64,000 nucleotides of DNA from the NCBI GenBank assembly GCA_900545915.1, contig URAV01000007.1, positions 1 to 64,000 of the forward strand. Reading direction: 5' to 3'. Numbering within the stretch: the stretch's first letter is position 1; the number at the start of each line of letters is the position of its first letter. The position numbers and the translations under genes are program-made. The DNA comes from an uncultured Porphyromonadaceae bacterium (lineage in GTDB: Bacteria > Bacteroidota > Bacteroidia > Bacteroidales > Coprobacteraceae). The notes beneath the pieces were generated by a model, which worked only from the letters and a program-made list of their open reading frames with translations, had not been told where the DNA came from and made no database searches. Shown here piece by piece: positions 62,285 to 64,000 of this stretch.

Positions 62285-64000
62285 TTATCGTTTGTTCTTC
62301 AGTTGTTCTAAATAGTCAGCCGGTGTGATGCCCGTAACTTCTTTGAATACTCTATAAAATGAAGTTTTGGAGTTAAAGCCGCATTCGTCGGCAACACCCA
62401 TCAATGTTATATCTTTATATTTAGGGTCTTTTAGTTTTTCTTTCACAGCTTCTACCCGATAGTAATTGACAAAATCGGCAAATCCTTTTCCTATGTACTC
62501 TTTTAGTATTTGTGCTAATTGTAGTTCCGTAAGCTTCAATACTGCAGCCAATTGAGCTTTATTGAGACGTTTATTAGTATAAAGATGGTCTGTCTCCATA
62601 GTTGCGATAAGAGCATTTACTATCTTTTGGTTTTTCTCGTCCGGTTCTTTTAGTTTTACCGGATTTTTAAGAACCTTGTTTTTCTTTTTTGATAAGATTT
62701 TCTGGTAATTTTTCAAGATATGAGGATATCTCTTGTTTAAGAGGTAAAGTAGAAATCCGAATAAAGCGATAGCTCCTAAGATACTCCAGATCACGATTGC
62801 CCAAAAACTTTTTACTCGGATGATTAAAACTTCGTGAGCGTCTCCCCATTTCCCGTCCGAATTTGCTCCGCGTAGCATCAATGTATATTTCCCGCTTTTT
62901 AAAGACGGAAGTGTAATACTGTTTTTTCCGAAAGTTACCCATTTCCAAACGGAGTCTTTGGGTAATATTTTGTATTGGTAACGATTTCTCCATTCATTCT
63001 GATAAGAATAGGCAGAAAATGCGATTTCGCAGAGATGATTTCTCGATGAAAGAGAGAGTGCCGGAATGTTGTTTTCTGTCTGTAATTGATTTGCATCGAT
63101 GCTTCCTTTATCATTTTGGATTTTTAATACCGAGGGCCACGGGATAAAACTATTATCGAATTGTATCCGAGTATCGATTTTGTTGAATCCGTTATTCCCT
63201 CCGAAATAGAGATAAGGAGGAAGTGCTGCGGCAGCTTGATAATTGAAGAGTGGGCCTTGTAAACCGTCTCGTTCGCTAAAGCGAATAATGTTATTTCCTG
63301 TCATGGAAATGCGGACAATGCCTTGTTCTGTCCCTAACCATAGATAATCAGGCCATACCGGAAGTATGGAAGTTACAGCTCCATTGATTGCGGCATTAAA
63401 ACTTTTTCTTTTTTCGAAAGTCTTAGTTTTCAAATTGAAAAAACTTATTCCTGATCCGGTTGCAAATACAAGCATTTTATCCGGTAATTCTACGATATCC
63501 CATACGATATTATCGTTCAGTCCGTCATGAGTCGAAGTTTGAGTGTACAAATCAAGTGTTTTGTTTTCAGGAGAATATCGGCCTATTCCTCCCTGATAAA
63601 AAACAATCCAGATATTATTTTCCGAATCTTCAAATAATACTTTGATATTCGTATAAACATCTTTTTTCCCGGAGTATTCGATAGGTAAAGATACCTTTTC
63701 TACTTTGTTTGATTTACTATCGTATCGATATAGGCCTCTGTCTAAAACTCCCATCCAGATATCTCCGTTGCGTGTTTCAAGTAATGCATATATTTCTTTC
63801 AATTCTGTTTGAGAATTGAATATTTTGGGATATATAGCATTCTGTAAGATATTGTATTCCAGTAATCCTCCTCCTGTCCCTAACAATAAGTTTCCGTTAT
63901 GCAATAAAATTCCTGTCCGTATTTGATTATATCCGGGTTGTAGTTTTAGAGCAGAAAGCGAATAATGAGAGAAAAGTCCGGTTGTTGCGTCATAACGGTC
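62285..64000 (-). CDS. Membrane-bound propeller/Y_Y_Y/AraC regulator (N-terminus outside window)
   Basis: C-terminal 571 or so residues of a larger protein; the frame stays open to the last base of the window, and the TTG at 63904 is only an internal codon. Periplasmic part: reg_prop-type propeller blades (LETRNGDIWMGVLDRGLYRY, FEDSENNIWIVFYQGGIGRY, WLGTEQGIVRIS) then a Y_Y_Y domain (NEWRNRYQYKILPKDSVWKW, LKSGKYTLMLRGANSDGKWG). One membrane helix (FWAIVIWSILGAIALFGFLL) leads to an AraC-type HTH (LTELQLAQILKEYIGKGFAD, VADECGFNSKTSFYRVFKEV, GITPADYLE). There is no histidine kinase or receiver domain between helix and HTH, unlike the hybrid two-component regulators of many PULs, so it seems a one-component membrane regulator. 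Its targets lie outside the window. Confidence 0.85.
   Translation of the reverse strand, partial: DRYDATTGLFSHYSLSALKLQPGYNQIRTGILLHNGNLLLGTGGGLLEYNILQNAIYPKIFNSQTELKEIYALLETRNGDIWMGVLDRGLYRYDSKSNKVEKVSLPIEYSGKKDVYTNIKVLFEDSENNIWIVFYQGGIGRYSPENKTLDLYTQTSTHDGLNDNIVWDIVELPDKMLVFATGSGISFFNLKTKTFEKRKSFNAAINGAVTSILPVWPDYLWLGTEQGIVRISMTGNNIIRFSERDGLQGPLFNYQAAAALPPYLYFGGNNGFNKIDTRIQFDNSFIPWPSVLKIQNDKGSIDANQLQTENNIPALSLSSRNHLCEIAFSAYSYQNEWRNRYQYKILPKDSVWKWVTFGKNSITLPSLKSGKYTLMLRGANSDGKWGDAHEVLIIRVKSFWAIVIWSILGAIALFGFLLYLLNKRYPHILKNYQKILSKKKNKVLKNPVKLKEPDEKNQKIVNALIATMETDHLYTNKRLNKAQLAAVLKLTELQLAQILKEYIGKGFADFVNYYRVEAVKEKLKDPKYKDITLMGVADECGFNSKTSFYRVFKEVTGITPADYLEQLKNKR

Noticed and set aside
1..64000. 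CRISPR arrays
   Set aside because: No regularly spaced short direct repeats or cas genes; the recurrent element is dispersed and has inverted ends.

Overview
The window looks like chromosome from a member of the Bacteroidales (Bacteroidota) that has a type IX secretion system (T9SS). The evidence is a SusC/SusD pair heading a glycan-degradation locus, Bacteroidota-type -7 promoter elements (TAnnTTTG), lipoproteins with acidic residues after the lipobox cysteine, and genes for the T9SS proteins PorU, PorV and PorG. The order porG-uppS-bamA-skp-skp-murI resembles that of Porphyromonas gingivalis. A gut or oral genus outside Bacteroides proper (Coprobacter/Barnesiella-like) is a guess from general appearance only.

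Layout. 1-700: intergenic DNA with a repeat copy, a palindrome, a terminator and an inverted repeat that may be an operator. 703-18840: a polysaccharide utilisation locus (PUL) on the + strand: susC, susD, a fasciclin lipoprotein, an Ig-like surface lipoprotein, two tandem GH71/GH99-like glycosidases, GH31, GH2, an SGNH acetylesterase, and a T9SS cargo protein with two copies of an unrecognised domain also found once in the Ig-like lipoprotein. 19086-22761: AddA/RecB-like helicase-nuclease and a SUI1 factor (- strand). 22909-29476: rex, an FAH-family enzyme, porU, porV, ispF (+ strand). 29552-35074: aldose epimerase, mdh and priA (- strand). The mdh-priA gap holds a dense cluster of DnaA-box-like 9-mers. 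35421-41245: an AT-rich accessory island with a two-gene McrBC-like restriction system, a tyrosine recombinase and tRNA-Pro. 41358-51995: housekeeping genes (aroB, a HAD phosphatase, an esterase-like hydrolase, DUF456, tRNA-Leu, tRNA-Gly, a Rieske-like lipoprotein, argH, pyrE, comF, recX, prmC, ribD). 52254-62099: an envelope-biogenesis run (DUF6242 lipoprotein, porG, uppS, bamA, two skp/ompH genes, murI), then an S4-domain protein, a hypothetical, a DUF59 factor and lpxH. 62285-64000: the C-terminal part of a membrane-bound propeller/Y_Y_Y/AraC regulator that runs off the window.

How it fits together. The PUL encodes uptake (SusCD), surface binding (lipoproteins), backbone and side-chain cleavage (GH71/99, GH31, GH2) and de-esterification. 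At least two products end in what look like T9SS sorting domains, and the sortase genes porU/porV and the barrel gene porG lie in the same 64 kb. No PUL regulator is visible next to susC.

Across the whole window at least eight copies of an intergenic element (about 75-180 bp) recur in both orientations, with imperfect terminal inverted repeats close to AGAGCCTGTCTAAATTTTGC. Several end within a few bases of a stop codon. The element looks MITE-like.
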